NCBI GenBank assembly: GCA_029531795.1
Contig: JAPEIS010000001.1
Location: 7,378,001-7,442,000, forward strand
Direction of reading: 5' to 3'
Source: Sclerotinia nivalis
Lineage: Eukaryota > Ascomycota > Leotiomycetes > Helotiales > Sclerotiniaceae
Length of the DNA stretch: 64,000 nucleotides
The notes under the pieces are model-generated. The model saw only the letters and a list, made by a program, of their open reading frames with translations. It was not told the DNA's origin and ran no database searches. The translations under genes were made by a program, and so were the position numbers. Shown in pieces: positions 11,542 to 23,645 of this stretch; positions within the stretch are counted from its first letter, which is position 1, and the number at the start of each line of letters is the position of its first letter.

Positions 11542-13578
11542 TGAGGAACTTCGACGCAAGGAGGTAGCCGAAAATAATTCCGGAAAGTGGCATTTATGAA
11601 GCAATGAATAGAAAAAACATGCGTGACAACGAATAAGAATTAGTGAAGATTATATCACAATAATAATTGCATGGCTTTGTTTCAAAAAAAAAAAAAAAAA
11701 AGAAACATCCCAGTCTGATATGACGAGCGACATGTGCTCGCTGGTGCTGTTTTGATTGAGTTAGGCCTGGCTGGGTAGGTGGTCAACTATCCAGGAAAAG
11801 CAAAAGTCTGTATGTAGAAATAATATTCAGGTATTGAACTGAGGGTTGGTTGTATGGTACGTTTATGCTCCGTACCTTCGGAATCTGCAAGAGGAGGTCA
11901 GCGGGTCACGGGTGCAGTGAAATAAGTGAAATAATAAATATGTATGTCTTGCCAATGCTTTCAGTCACTTAGATCGTTCACATACGGTGATCACAAGCGG
12001 CCTTGGCTTTTATGCATAGCTCTCAAGCTTGTCTTGCCATTTTGTCTCCGTGTCCGTTCTCTTTGCGGGTTGACATATTCATGGAAGATATAGAAATTGT
12101 CTGAACAATCAATGCATTATACAAGTATGAGTATTAAGAAGTAAGTCTTACATGGCATTAACATGCAAGAAGGAAAAACGAAAGAATGTGTGGAGAAAAC
12201 ATATGTTGATCTCTAGTAGAGGTACCGTTTGCCTTGGAGTAGTTCTAGGCTCAACATGCTAATCTGAAGAAGAAAAACAGACTACTCACTTTCATATTGT
12301 TCTCCGTCCGACTTCTTTACAATTGCATCAAGTTTGCCTACGGCATTCTTGATTGATTCCTAAATTCAGAAGAAAGTTCTTCGATGTTTCGGCAACAAAA
12401 CACAATTAAAAGAAGCAAGCTATAGCTATCGAAAAGCGCCTTGAGCAGGGAGAATGAGATTTCATGAATCATCCTTAAGGTACAGGTACATACCCCAAAA
12501 AACTTTCGATCATGGCTTGTACCTGGAGTATTATTTCGTCATTTTCCGGATGGAATAGGTAAGTCTTTAGGTACTTACAATACAATTGTGTCACGAATTC
12601 ATTACTTAAGTTTGAATCGAGGGGTATGCTTTTTCGGTGCATCCAAGGCTGTATGATGCTATTTCCCGAAAAAGGTTACAGAGCATGAGAATGAGAGCCA
12701 GCTGTTTTGGAATATATTGCTTTTACATATACAAAGAGGATGACCTAGTAAAGCGATTGAACAAGTCCCTGTCGGCCGAGGTATTTTTTACTTGTGAATA
12801 TGGAAACTATGAAAACTGACAACACAAATTATAGTGAAAACAATTGGCCAAATCCACAATGTCGTCAATTTTACCTCGGAATGATGGCGCAAGGAGAATT
12901 ATATTGTTCCTTCTAGGGTGTTTCTAATTTGGGATGTATACCTACCTTATTTGAAGGAGATCAATGTTCCACTACCAACCCCACGAGTGTGTGCATATAA
13001 AGTCAAAATGCAAAGTTGCGATTGGCCACAACCAGATGAACTAAACTTCAGATTCATGATTTTCGTCTGTAATCCTTGGCTGCATGAAACTTGGCAGCAC
13101 AGACAACGGTATTGAAACGCACGGCATTCATCTAGACAAGTTGTTTTATCAATATCTAAATCACGTGAATACAACCTAGAACGGATCCCTTCCTAATTGG
13201 GTTTTAATCGCGAGACGAAAATGCTTGATAGGAATTCTTCTTGGCCTCAACTTTTCGATCTAATCATCCCCAGAATACGGATGATCTACATCATCGCATT
13301 AGCACATCAGCTAATGCTTAACACCAGCCATTATATGCATGTAGGACGTTTCTACTCCTCGGCACGTCGCACCTCCAATCTTGGAGTTACCCAAGAATGG
13401 AAATGTCGCGAAAAAGGCTAAAGGTGATCCATTGTAACGATAGAATTGAAGGATTGGGGAGCCTCTATAAGATGTCCATTTCCCAATGAATCCTCGATCT
13501 TGTCAATCATCTGTCAATCAATCTTTAGCCTTTTCATTCAATACCGACGCTAGCTTCACTGCATATCGTTCTTTCACT
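11542..13578. other. intergenic region, no gene recognised
   Basis: AT-rich unique sequence with an 18-base A run at 11684-11701. Several short frames with no family resemblance or intron logic are present. The right end holds the leader and TATA box of the esterase gene. Confidence 0.6.
13466..13471 (+). promoter_or_regulatory. TATA box of CE5 esterase gene
   Basis: TATAAG lies 113 bases upstream of the chosen ATG at 13579, with a C/T-rich leader between. If transcription starts just downstream, the upstream in-frame ATG at 13486 may fall at or before the mRNA start, which supports the shorter protein. Confidence 0.4.
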
Positions 13579-14735
13579 ATGAAAATGCATGCCTCTTCCA
13601 TTCTCTTAGGTCTATGCCTTTCAACCTCAGTATCAGCTCTGCTCGGTGCTGGCAGTCGTCTTGGCGCTGGTAGTGGTATGGGCGCTGGTAGTAGTCTCGG
13701 TGCTGGCAGTCGTCTTGGCGCCGGTAGTGGTATGGGCGCTAGTAGTGGCCTTGGCGCTGGTATTGGTCTCGGTGCTGGTGCTAGTAGCGGTACAGGCGGC
13801 GCCTGTGTTGGAGCCGGCGCAGTACACATGATAGTCGCCCGAGCAAGTACCGAACCAGCAGGAGAGGGGATCATCGGCTCCGTAGCCACCATGGTCAAAT
13901 CGGCACTCCCAGGTTCTGACTCGGAAGCAGTTGTATATCCAGCTACGCTCACTCAATATCAGACCTCAGAAGCATCTGGTGTAGCCGCCATGATGAAACT
14001 CGTGCAGGATTACGCTGCGAGATGTCCTGACTCTAAGATGGCCGTTATGGGATACTCTCAGGGCGCGCACGTTGCGGGTGATGTTATGTGTGGTTCTTCG
14101 AGGATGGGAATCATGGGATCTACTGGTGGGAGTCAAGCTTTGTCTGCGGATGTTGCTGGTAATGGTATGTTATAATTGCCCAACTCTTCTTTTACCATTC
14201 CACTCAGGGGCATCTACTAACAGAACTTTCAGTCGTCGCAATGGTTCTAATGGGCGACCCATCTCATGTACCCGAAGAAACATTCAACGCAGGAACAGCG
14301 AAGAACAACGGACTCTTTCCCCGTAAAAATATAGCTAGTTGTCCTGCCGACCGAACAGTTTCTTACTGCGACAGCATGGACACGTAAGTTCCCTTCCCTT
14401 CCATATCTCTTCATCTCCCCCAAAATCTAACACACACTTCCCACAGATTCTGCGACTCAGGCATGTCCGTCCAAGTGCATCTCTCATACGTAAAAACCTA
14501 CGGTACCGCAGCCGCCAAATTCATCACGGATAAAGTTTCTGGTCAATCTACTACTTCCACGTCCAGTGCACCTCCCACCGGCGATAATAAAACAGCAAAA
14601 GCCGCCTCGCCATTCAGTGGTCAGGGTTTGGATTTCAATACCAAGCGTGCTAGTACTGGTGGTGCTGCGAACTTGAAGAGCGGTGCGGGATGGGGTATGT
14701 TGATTGGTTTTGCGGGGTTGGGGTTTTGGATGTAG
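13579..14735 (+). CDS. secreted cutinase/acetylxylan esterase family (CE5)
   Basis: Three exons (13579-14164, 14233-14383, 14447-14735) give 341 residues. The ATG at 13579 starts a clean signal peptide (MKMHASSILLGLCLSTSVSA); an in-frame ATG at 13486 would bury it and is less likely. A repetitive Gly/Ala/Ser stretch follows (about residues 22-75, hexapeptides like GAGSRL and GAGSGM). Then comes a CE5 alpha/beta-hydrolase domain: HMIVARASTEP, the nucleophile motif GYSQGAH, GDPSH, and a C-terminal CDSG...VHLSY segment carrying the expected Asp and His. The last ~20 residues are hydrophobic (GMLIGFAGLGFWM) after a Ser/Thr-rich linker, as in GPI-anchored wall proteins. CE5 enzymes cleave cutin or xylan acetyl esters outside the cell; which substrate applies cannot be told by eye. 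Confidence 0.88.
13639..13800 (+). repeat. Gly-Ala-Ser-coding hexapeptide repeat
   Basis: Eighteen-base units encoding GAGSxL or GAGSxM recur about eight times inside the CE5 gene, directly after the signal peptide. Two longer 54-base blocks appear nearly duplicated. Such in-frame arrays change length easily by slippage or unequal crossing over. Confidence 0.85.
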
Positions 14736-16089
14736 ATTGGATATGGATGAGTGAATAAGTGTGACAAGGGAAAGGCATTGATATTATGAATTTTGTTTTT
14801 TGAGGGTTATAGCATCTGTGAAGTTAAGGATAAGGAAACGCAAGGAATATGGAAAAGGAAAGGCGTTAATTGATATCCATTTTCTTTCGCGTATTAGTTT
14901 TACCTCGAGGGTTTCTGGAAGATCTACGCGGCTTATAGGAATAGGCTGGGCTGAGTATCGAATCATAGTTTCAATATCATATCATATCATACCATATTAC
15001 CCCATCAATCAACCTCGTTCACACTAACTCCAAGGTATCATCCAATCTAACTAACAATACATCTGTAACCCACTCCAGACCCAATCCCAAGAAGTTCCAT
15101 AAATCACAACCCGCAAAACACTAATTAAAGCCCGTATTTCGCAAATTGCATACTGCATATTGTTGCACGTTGGCCATAGAGCTGAAGCGACCGCAGAGTC
15201 GACGCCCAGCAGTCTATCAAGGAATTTAAATTCCAAACATGTTTCACATCTCTAGTATAAGACGGAATAAGAGTCCGACCTAAATTTTTATTTTCGCACT
15301 GTTTGTTATAGAGTATAAATATTATACTAAAAGTCTGCCTAGTGACAATACTATGTTTGATGCACATTGCTGCTCTTCAGCTGGAGGAACTCCTGTAAGG
15401 CGGGGTCCATCCCCTAGGGACTAGTTTTCACTTCCCTCACCCAACTCAAAAGAGTGAGTTCTTCTCAATCGCCCAAACCATGTACTAAGCCAGGCCAATA
15501 ACCCAGCTTACCTCCATTATGTTATCTGTTAGGAGTTCGCAAAAGCCTTTAGCCGTCTTAGATAGTCTTAGACTCAGTGTAGACGTTAATTTAATCAATC
15601 AATCAATCAAGCTGGAGGAGCTCCATGGATTAAAGCGAAGGTAGTTTTGGTTTTAGGTTTGTTGTGAAGAGTATGTGGTAATGTAGTACGTATCAACAAT
15701 GATAAGTATCTATGTCCAGGAAACTGCGGATAATATCATGCCGTGTTATTAACTATCAAATGATACTATGAATATATATGTTCGGTTGGAGACCCTTGGT
15801 CAACACCGACATAGCCAATATAATTCTTCTCCATATCCCATATGAGTTAAAACATCTACCATTGCCCTCCTAGAGATATTCCTCAATCATTCAATGCCAT
15901 AATCCATGAAAGCCATAAGTAATGACCATCCCAAGCCCAACACCAAGATCAGTAAGTCCACCTATATCAAGGATACATTTAAACGCTCAAGTAACACACA
16001 CCCAAACAGCCACCCAGCAAAAAAAACATATATTATAAGTACATTAGGGCCCTTGCCCATTAGTTATTTATTCCCTTGACGCTCTCCTT
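14736..16089. other. intergenic region with a retroposon copy
   Basis: Contains retroposon copy B (15394-15609). The rest is AT-rich with no gene I recognise. It is bounded by the 3' ends of the esterase (+) and the potassium channel (-). Confidence 0.6.
15394..15609 (+). mobile_element. short retroposon (SINE-like), copy B
   Basis: A 216-bp element lies between direct repeats AGCTGGAGGAACTCC (15379-15393) and AGCTGGAGGAGCTCC (15610-15624), 14 of 15 matching. Its 5' part (TAGTTTTCACTTCCC) and its 3' ~75 bp (TTAGGAG..., GCCGTCTTAGATAGTC, then TTAGACTCAGTGTAGACG) match copy A, and it ends in (AATC)n. The middle ~100 bp does not resemble copy A. It is inserted in the opposite orientation to copy A. 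Confidence 0.8.
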
Positions 16090-18897
16090 TCATGGCTTTG
16101 TCTCTGCGTGGTCTTCCAAGACGTCAATTGCATCTTTGTCTTTATCTCCGTTTCTGCTTCTAGGTACGTCCGAGATTGGCCTGAGAAGAGTTTTACTTCC
16201 ACTACCACTTCCATTCCCGCTATTGCTGGAGGTTATTTCACTTCCTACTTCCTTGTCACCAACATCATCAATGAAAACAATATGACGCTTCACCACTTCA
16301 TTTTTTTCATTGTCATTTCTCCCATCATTCTTTTGATCAGAAAGCGAACCACCTCGTAAATTTGGGCTATTCCCGCCCTCACTTGGCACAGAATTCCTTC
16401 TCAAGTCCGAACTTGGTGTTCTCGGTCCAGGATGTGGTGGATAATGCATATTGTGATGCGCCTCCCGATGAAGATGCTTCTTCTCTCCCTCTTGTAACCT
16501 TTTTATCTCTCTTTGTTCTTGTCGTGAAGCCCTGCCTTGTCGCCTAGTATATCTATTCAGACTCTCACATAGTCGGTCCAATACCCATTCACTCTCGCTA
16601 ACATCTGCTAGCATCGGGCTATCCTCCCCAATCCAATCCCACTCGACTAGTCCCTCATCATCCTCTTCCTTTTCTACATCTTTTGCATTATGCGCACTAA
16701 ATCTGATTAACCGCGTAAACTCTACCCATTCCTCATAACTATATTTCTTGGGTTTATCTGCTCGCAAATCATTCGCAACGCGTTTGATAGCTGTTGCTAA
16801 TTTTCGGGCTAGATCATGTTCCGTGTGTTCAGCAGGTTCTTCGATGTCCTCAACGACCTGACCAAGAGAAGGAGATTCGGGGTCTGGCTCGGCGTCGTTG
16901 ATTATGGATATTTGTCGATCATCAGGATTTTGCACTTCAAATCCATGACGAATACGTTGTTTAGCTTCTCGTTCTTTAGTCTTCCTGGATAACCATTCGT
17001 GTAACCTCGGATGATTCGTCAGAAAGTCATGCCAGACTCCCGCCTTGGGCATAATTGTCCAATCGGCAAGTGTAAATGTACCACGGTTAATGGCTGCTAT
17101 GACGGTAGAACTCATGTCTGAGATGAGAATTGTCATTGTAGGTATTGCGATCAGAGACCAAACGACAAAGAAGGGCTTTCCCGCGTTTGATTTAGGTGCA
17201 AAATCGCCATACCCGATAGTTAGAAGAGACACGTAGCAGAAATATAAAGCCTCGAAGTATGTCAAATTTTGTTCACGCTTTTCGGCTTTCCAGAAGACAG
17301 TCGCACCTCCACACCAAAGGATGGAGAAGGCGAAGATGGACATGGACAGTGCGTAGTATTGCTTGAATTTTCGGACATTACTTTGGATTTCACGCATAGC
17401 ATCAAAACGGTCCTTTTCTTCTCGAAGTAGGATCAATTTCTCTCGACGCTTAGCATGCTTCACGCGCGGAGACTTGTTATCTGCCCGTTTTTGGAGCTTA
17501 GCGTCGCGGCTAAGAGGAACAGACGAATTGTGTGATCGGCCAGCTCCCTCTCGACCACCGTATGGATGGACTCTTTTTTGATGAAAAGTAATTGTTTGGC
17601 CTTGAACATCGAAATGACCATATTGATCAAGCGAAGATCGACGGGCTAGACCTGATTGAGAAGCTCCAGAAGAGTTTTCAACCGCACTACGACGACGTGT
17701 GTCGGATCTAGGAGGTAATCCGAGACGGTCACGAATCTCCTTCTCATTTGTGACCGAACGACCGAAGGTTTCCTGTTGCTGACGCATTGCATGATGCTTG
17801 ACAATCTTGTCCTGTGACATACCTGATGCGAACTTGCGCAAACTATTAATCATAAGACCAAGGAATATGATACCAATGACAGCATATGGGAAAAGAAGGC
17901 CCCGGCCTAGATTATTATTAGGTACGAAATCACCAAAGCCAACAGTCAAAATTGTGACATCACAGAAGTAAAGAGCATCAGCGTATTGAAAACCACAGAC
18001 TTTCTGGTAGATTCCAGCTCCACCAGCTAACCATATGAAGAACATCATGGTTTGCAAGATGAGAGTCCTCTGATCATCGTCGAGTTCAAAATGTTGTGGA
18101 TAATGCCCAAGGAAGTAGCCGAGCATGTTTACCATTAGAACCATTGACCCAATCAGATATAATGAAGCCGCCATGACTGCGGACCAAAATCCTTGAGACC
18201 AAGTTTGACCAGGGCGAATAGGGGGGACGTATACATCCATGGCGACTAAGATACCAATAAGCTGTGATATACCTGTCAGAATTGAAGTAAATATGATAGT
18301 GGCTTGAGGCTTACGATGCCAGTAGATAGATACCAGAAGATTATCGATAGCGGCAATGCGACAATATACCTAACCCTGCGCATAAAATTCAAGAGCAAGA
18401 AAAGGTTCCCGGCGAACCCACATCCAAGCGAAATAGCATTTAGAATAATTTCCCTTAAAATTTCAAATCAGTAACAGTCTTGAATTTTGCATATATCTCC
18501 CACCATTCTGGATCAGGTATGCCGACCCCATTTTCATCCGCACCGAATGGTAATTGACCATCGTTAGGTAAATCAGCCTTCCATTTTGTGACCAGAGCGG
18601 AAATGGACAAAACGTTTGCCAAGGGTCCAATTGTCGCAGCAATGAGAGGAAAAGCCGTTGATGCAACCCACCAATCTCTATTGAGTCAACGGTTAGTATA
18701 TAAAATTAGGTGAAGAAGATGAAATAACCGCACTGTGGTAGATCATCCGTCTTTGCTCTAAATTTGAATCTCCCAATTCTGAGTAGACCGGGTCCTGATA
18801 GTTCATTATTCAGGGTAAGGAAACTGCTATTATTATCGCCGTTGGTCAAAGAGTGCCCATTTTTCATGAAGCCGACTCCAGAATTGTTGCCCGCCAT
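16090..18897 (-). CDS. TOK1: outward-rectifier two-pore K+ channel, TOK1 type
   Basis: Four exons on the minus strand (18897-18734, 18677-18504, 18453-18315, 18261-16090) give 882 residues. The model restores the typical order: a short cytosolic N-terminus, DWWVASTAFPLIAATIGP (first membrane segment), then NAISLGCGF...LLLNFMRRVRY, and further membrane segments. Two pore loops follow, with filters TVGFGD and TIGYGD, as in yeast Tok1 (eight membrane spans, two pores). A long charged cytosolic tail follows. The channel passes outward K+ current at the plasma membrane and sets membrane potential. The first intron uses GTGCGG as donor; the third skips the AG next to its branch site. The tail contains many acidic and basic runs and Ser-rich patches, perhaps phosphorylated. 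Confidence 0.93.
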
Positions 18898-20060
18898 TGT
18901 TATGGCTTAGTGCGCGAGGTCATGATGTATCCTAAGCTTGTATTACTTCCCAATATACTGCGATTGTTAATATCTACCGGCGCGTTTTGTTATTGAAAGC
19001 CTCGGAATTGCACGGTTTCGTTGTATTTGTCCTCTTCACACAAACATCAAAATTCAAGCATTTGAATCGATATGGTCGAATGTCTTTGTTCCTCGGCAAC
19101 TCACTACATGCACGATGAACTGAATTAATGAATCTCTCTGACTTTTAGACCGAATAAGCTCAAAGTAGTAATCGTGCACTATGGTCGGTAATGGTACATA
19201 AAAAAAGACGAAGACAAAGATATGAAAATCGATTCCATTTGGGATGGAAGTTTCCTACTTGAGTAGAAATTTAGGTTGGGTTGCCATCAAGCTGCATGCG
19301 AATGCCGTTTACATGCAGGTCAGATTATGTAAGCGCAGCTAGAATGTGATCTAGATCGTTTAGAACTATTTAGAGCATTTACAATGATGGATTAGTAACG
19401 AAGACTGCCCAGCGATTTGTATACATAGTTTCAACAATTGGAAAGTAGATGTAAGTAACCCGTAAAAACAATTTACTTTGAAATATATAGAGTTAGTCTT
19501 CCTTGGCCATTCATTATGACCTAAAAATATTAGCAGATATATATAGAACTTGTGCATGATGTAGATACAGATAGCTGCATGGGAAACACCTGCCTGTTCG
19601 ACTAGATGAAGTGCATAAAGGGGAATTGCTTCGATTTTTAGAGATATAGATATTATTAGATTTGTTTGAATACTTTGTCAAACCTTAATTAGATGAATAC
19701 TTGTATGTGAATGAAATAGAGGATAGGCGTTGGTGGCTTGAAACATCCTGATTGGCGTTTATAGATTTTTTTTTTCATGTTCTGAATCTAGATCATGGTA
19801 CAACAAAGGAAAAGGCGTTCTCATCTGCCCCTATTGCCAATGGCAATGGCATATTAGAGTTTGAAACGATAGAAAGTAGGGTGAGCAAAGTTGCTTCAAC
19901 TCCCATGTTCGCTGATATATGAACAATTTCAGATGTACAAATTTTGCTTTTTTTTAATTTTCAACACGACTGACATGTACCCAACGCCTTGCCTTGAATG
20001 GCCCCGTATTTACTAAAGGAAATGATATTGTCTGAAGAGATAAAGACTGAAGACACTCAT
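18898..20060. other. intergenic region, no gene recognised
   Basis: Lies between the start of the K+ channel gene and the 3' end of the SRF1-like gene, both on the minus strand, so it holds the channel promoter. No repeat or RNA gene noticed. Confidence 0.6.
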
Positions 20061-21520
20061 TCAGCCTCTTCTCGACCACCCACCCTTTCTACAAGTCTGA
20101 GAGATCATTAGCAACAAGTAAGAAATGTCTTCGAGCAAGGCAACGTACCGGAATATGCTAACTGCAAAAGTCATTCCCCATGCAATCAATGCTATCGTTA
20201 TTATAGCACAGAGCGTCTTAGCTCTGTGGCAAACCACGCCATTATACCCCGTGTTTCCGACTTTGCAGCTCCCGTTGTTGTCTGATATCGCATCAAACGC
20301 TAAGGTCAAATTAGAAGCTTCAAGAATAATGAAAAAAAGATCTAAAAGAACGAGTCGAATTTTGGCTTTCGGTGCTCGAAGGCCTAAAGGTTTGCCTGTA
20401 TATTCATCCCAAGTCATGTAGAGAGTATACGGGATAGCAATTACATCTACAACAATTGCCATAGTTGTAGATGGACTTTGAGAATATGAGTATTTATTCG
20501 AAAGATGATGAACTGAGGCTGCGATGCTCAAGGCGATGATAGAAGTTATAAGCACAATAAGTCGAAAAATAAGGGGAACATAAGGATTCATGAGAATAGT
20601 TTGCTAGGTAACGTCAGCTAATCATTCAAGACAAAATTTTGGGCGTGGAACTTACCTGCACGCGTTTTATGAAAGTTTCCCGTTTCTTTTTGTTGTATAT
20701 GAGAGATGTGATATTATCGTCATCGTAACCTTCTCCTTTCTCCAAATCTCCGCACCACGGTCTATCGTAGCCAGGAGTTAGATTCTTTAAAAAGGCTTGG
20801 TCAACCAGCGTGTGTTCCTCTCCTTCTGGTACACCATACGTAGATGCTTTGATAAAAGTTCGCCATACAGCAGCATTCGGTTGTACTCCAGATCTTACAA
20901 TAACAGGTTCCGCATCTCTAGCATGATCCCATTTCCTACCCCTGACCGGCTCGCGCAAGCCACCAAAGAAACCAGTCTCTACTTTCTTATCGCTTGTAGC
21001 ATTGTACGTATCATCATCGGAATCAACATATCCATCGAGAGAAATTCTTCGTGAGGATTGAGTTGGAGTAGAATCATGCTGTGCTGGATGTATTCTTGAA
21101 GGAGTGGGAACCCTTTTAGGTTGTAACGGCGCCGGGTCATTGTCGTCTTCATACGAGCTTATCCAAGCTTTTGACAGGTAAGTGCAGGTCGAGGATTTGA
21201 CTGTGGGCCAATAACTTACCAGGAAGTGAACGAGCTTCTCTTTGAGATGCGCGATTTTGGGCATGTGTGCCACTTGTCGAATGTGTGTTTTGCGTACTGT
21301 AGGTCTTATAAGAGGAGGACGAGTGGGCTTTAGGTCGACTGGCATGCTGAGAACCAGCTCTTCTTTTGCCTTTCATGGCAGCATTCTCAGATGAATTGAT
21401 GCTCGCAGAATCCGAGAATTGGCGTGGCACTGTAAGGGAATCATGTTGAAAATTATTATATGCCTCCAGCGGTAGTCCCAGCCCAAGTGTGGTCCGTGGC
21501 AATCTGTCTGATGTTGCCAT
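20061..21520 (-). CDS. SRF1: SRF1-like regulator of phospholipase D
   Basis: Three minus-strand exons (21520-21220, 21167-20656, 20603-20061) give 451 residues; both introns are 52 nt. The first ATG is at 21520; upstream codons come from a GCA/CGA simple repeat and have no ATG. The N-terminal third is Ser/His-rich and disordered. The conserved part starts at SLPAWISSYEDD, crosses PWCGDLEKGEGYDDD, and ends in four membrane segments beginning NPYVPLIFRLIVLI and including YMTWDEYTGKPLGLR, features of the fungal SRF1 family. In yeast Srf1 regulates phospholipase D (Spo14). Here the role is inferred from family membership. A short glycosylatable loop (NNGSCKVGN) lies between the last helices. Confidence 0.8.
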
Positions 21521-22753
21521 AATACTAGGATATCCCCCGATATCGTGCGTCGCAGCCGCAGTCACAGTCGCAGTCACAGTCGCAGTCGCAGTCGCAGAAT
21601 AAGTTGTAAAATGTCTGACGCTTCTTGTATTCTTCCAACACGCGATGGAGCAACCCTGAACGACGCTTCAATCGCGGTCGACCCCTCTCCTATTCCTGCA
21701 TTGTACCCTTCCCTAAATAAAAGTAAGAAATAAAAAAGAAGTAGAGTTAGAATTAGAGTTGGAGTTAGAGTTGGCGTTAGAGTTAGAGTGAGTTATGAAA
21801 CAAAAATAATAAGAAGAGAATTGATGTAAATGGAATGGATTGAAGTAATGAGTGTATGAATTGAAATTAGAGGATGAGAAAGAATTGGGGAAGGAGGATG
21901 ATTTATTTTTGACGTTGTTGTTTCGCGGTTGCGGGTTGCTTAAGATTAGGTAGAGTTGGGTGGGTAGCTCTAAACAAAAAGATTAAAATGATCTACGGAG
22001 GACCACTGAAGCAATATTATTAAACACAACATTAAACACAACATTACAAAATACAAAAAAACAAAAAAACAATGGGCCATGGACTATGGGCTCTAGCACA
22101 GCGGACAAGACAAGGTTTATATGAACATGGGATTTATATTTATGGGATTTCAAGGTCATTTTAAGGTCTAACAAGGATAATATCCAACTACATATGTATG
22201 GAATCTTTTCATCCACCCAAAGATACCAAATACTACCTTGGTAGGTAGATAATACATGTCGACCTAACCTATCGGAGAGTTATCGATACCTCCCACTTCC
22301 CGTAACTCCTACTAGGTACCTAGGTAGTTAGATAGAATCTTTTCCCCCACCTCAAATTTGTTCTTTTCTAACTCTAGATTCAAGGTTATCTTCATGCGTC
22401 ATTGTACCTGCGATTGGAAGTTGGGCCTCATGAATCCAGGCAAAAAGGTTTCTAAATTTGGGTTTTCTTCTAGCTCATCTATCTATCTAATCGGTTACAA
22501 ATAAAGAAAGAAAGAAGTCCAGAACAGAACAGAACAGAATATCACATCACATCACATCATAACCCATTATACTCAAATACAATTGATGTAGACTACGATT
22601 TTCACGAACAGACAGACGTATAACGAATGACCTTTCACGCATAACGCCTAACGAGTGTACGACGCAATATCTCTTTCTCAAAGTATCTGCCGCGAATGGT
22701 ATGATTGATTGTATAGACTTTCCATCTAATTTTCTGTCCACGAAGGACGAATA
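21521..22753. other. divergent promoter region with simple repeats
   Basis: Separates the minus-strand SRF1-like gene from the plus-strand mitochondrial gene, so both promoters must lie here. It holds a GTTAGA-type hexamer array (about 21743-21795), a (CACAT)-like run near 22542-22557 and an A-rich direct repeat near 22020-22050. No gene recognised. Confidence 0.65.
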
Positions 22754-23645
22754 ATGCGCCTCTACCTACTTCCCATTTCGACGCGTCGAACCCTAATTTA
22801 CTGCCAGCGTCTTAATGCTACAACTACAAATGAGGCTTCCTTACTAGATAAGACAACTACAAAGGCGAATAACCTCTGGAATAGTTGGGAGAAGAGGGAT
22901 TCGGGATGGCAGAAGAAGGTAGTTGAGTTCGGGAACAAGGCTCTGAAGAGAATACCATATGAGGAATGGGGATTGAAGTCGGTACCTCCCCTGTCTAAAC
23001 GAAGACAAGAGGAAGAATTGAGTGATAAAGAGAAGGTCGAGGTCTCATTTCCCTCAACTTTTCTTCCACGAGAAAGAGTTTTGGAAATTTTGGAAATACT
23101 TGGCACAGAAAGAAAACAACTTCATAAGACGAGGTTGTGGGGTTCAATCATTGGGATGCCTATAGTTGCTCCCTTTGCGCTTGTGCCTATGTAAGTGCAG
23201 CTGCAGCCTCCTCAATATTCTTCAAACGCTAATACCAGCCAGTATCCCGAATTTACCCTTTTTTTATCTATGCTTTCGTGCATACAGCCATTGGAAGGCA
23301 CTGGCAGGATCTAAACACATTGAATTTCTTCTAAAGCAGAATCTTATTGCGGCAAAGCCATCTAAGATATTAGACGAGTTATATCTGAGGAACAAGGTCC
23401 CGTTTCCTGATCCGAAAGATACGACTCCTACAAAGTCATCCAATTTGAACGTGTCGAATGTTGAGACTATGCTACTCCATGCTTCCGACGGAAAGAAAAT
23501 TGCGAAGGCATTAGACATACTTGAATTGCAAATGGAACTTGATCGAGCTGTATGGCAAGTAGAAAATGATCTTGAAGCTAAAAGGAAGCTGAGCGAAGAA
23601 AAAGAACAATTGGGTCGGACCGAGGAGGAGAGCAAGAAAAAATAG
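22754..23645 (+). CDS. mitochondrial K+/H+ exchange-related protein
   Basis: Two exons (22754-23190, 23243-23645) give 279 residues; the 52-nt intron has CTAAT 12 nt before its AG, and a nearer CAG is skipped. The N-terminus MRLYLLPISTRRTLIYCQRL is characteristic of the fungal Mit_KHE1 family. The conserved WNSWEKRDSGWQKKVVEFGN and RIPYEEWGLKSVPP motifs follow. Two hydrophobic segments in the middle (WGSIIGMPIVAPFALVPI, then NLPFFYLCFRAY) suggest an inner-membrane protein. Family members in yeast are needed for K+/H+ exchange and volume control of mitochondria. The C-terminal third is charged and probably coiled coil. Confidence 0.85.

Noticed and set aside
11684..11701. A18 run considered as a retrotransposon poly(A) tail
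   Set aside because: No element boundary or flanking direct repeat found around it.
13486..13578. Upstream in-frame ATG for the esterase
   Set aside because: It would place 31 polar residues before a good signal peptide, and it lies only ~20 bases after the TATA box.
13518..13956. Antisense open frames across the esterase repeat
   Set aside because: Proline/threonine-rich shadows of the GAGSxL-coding repeat on the other strand.
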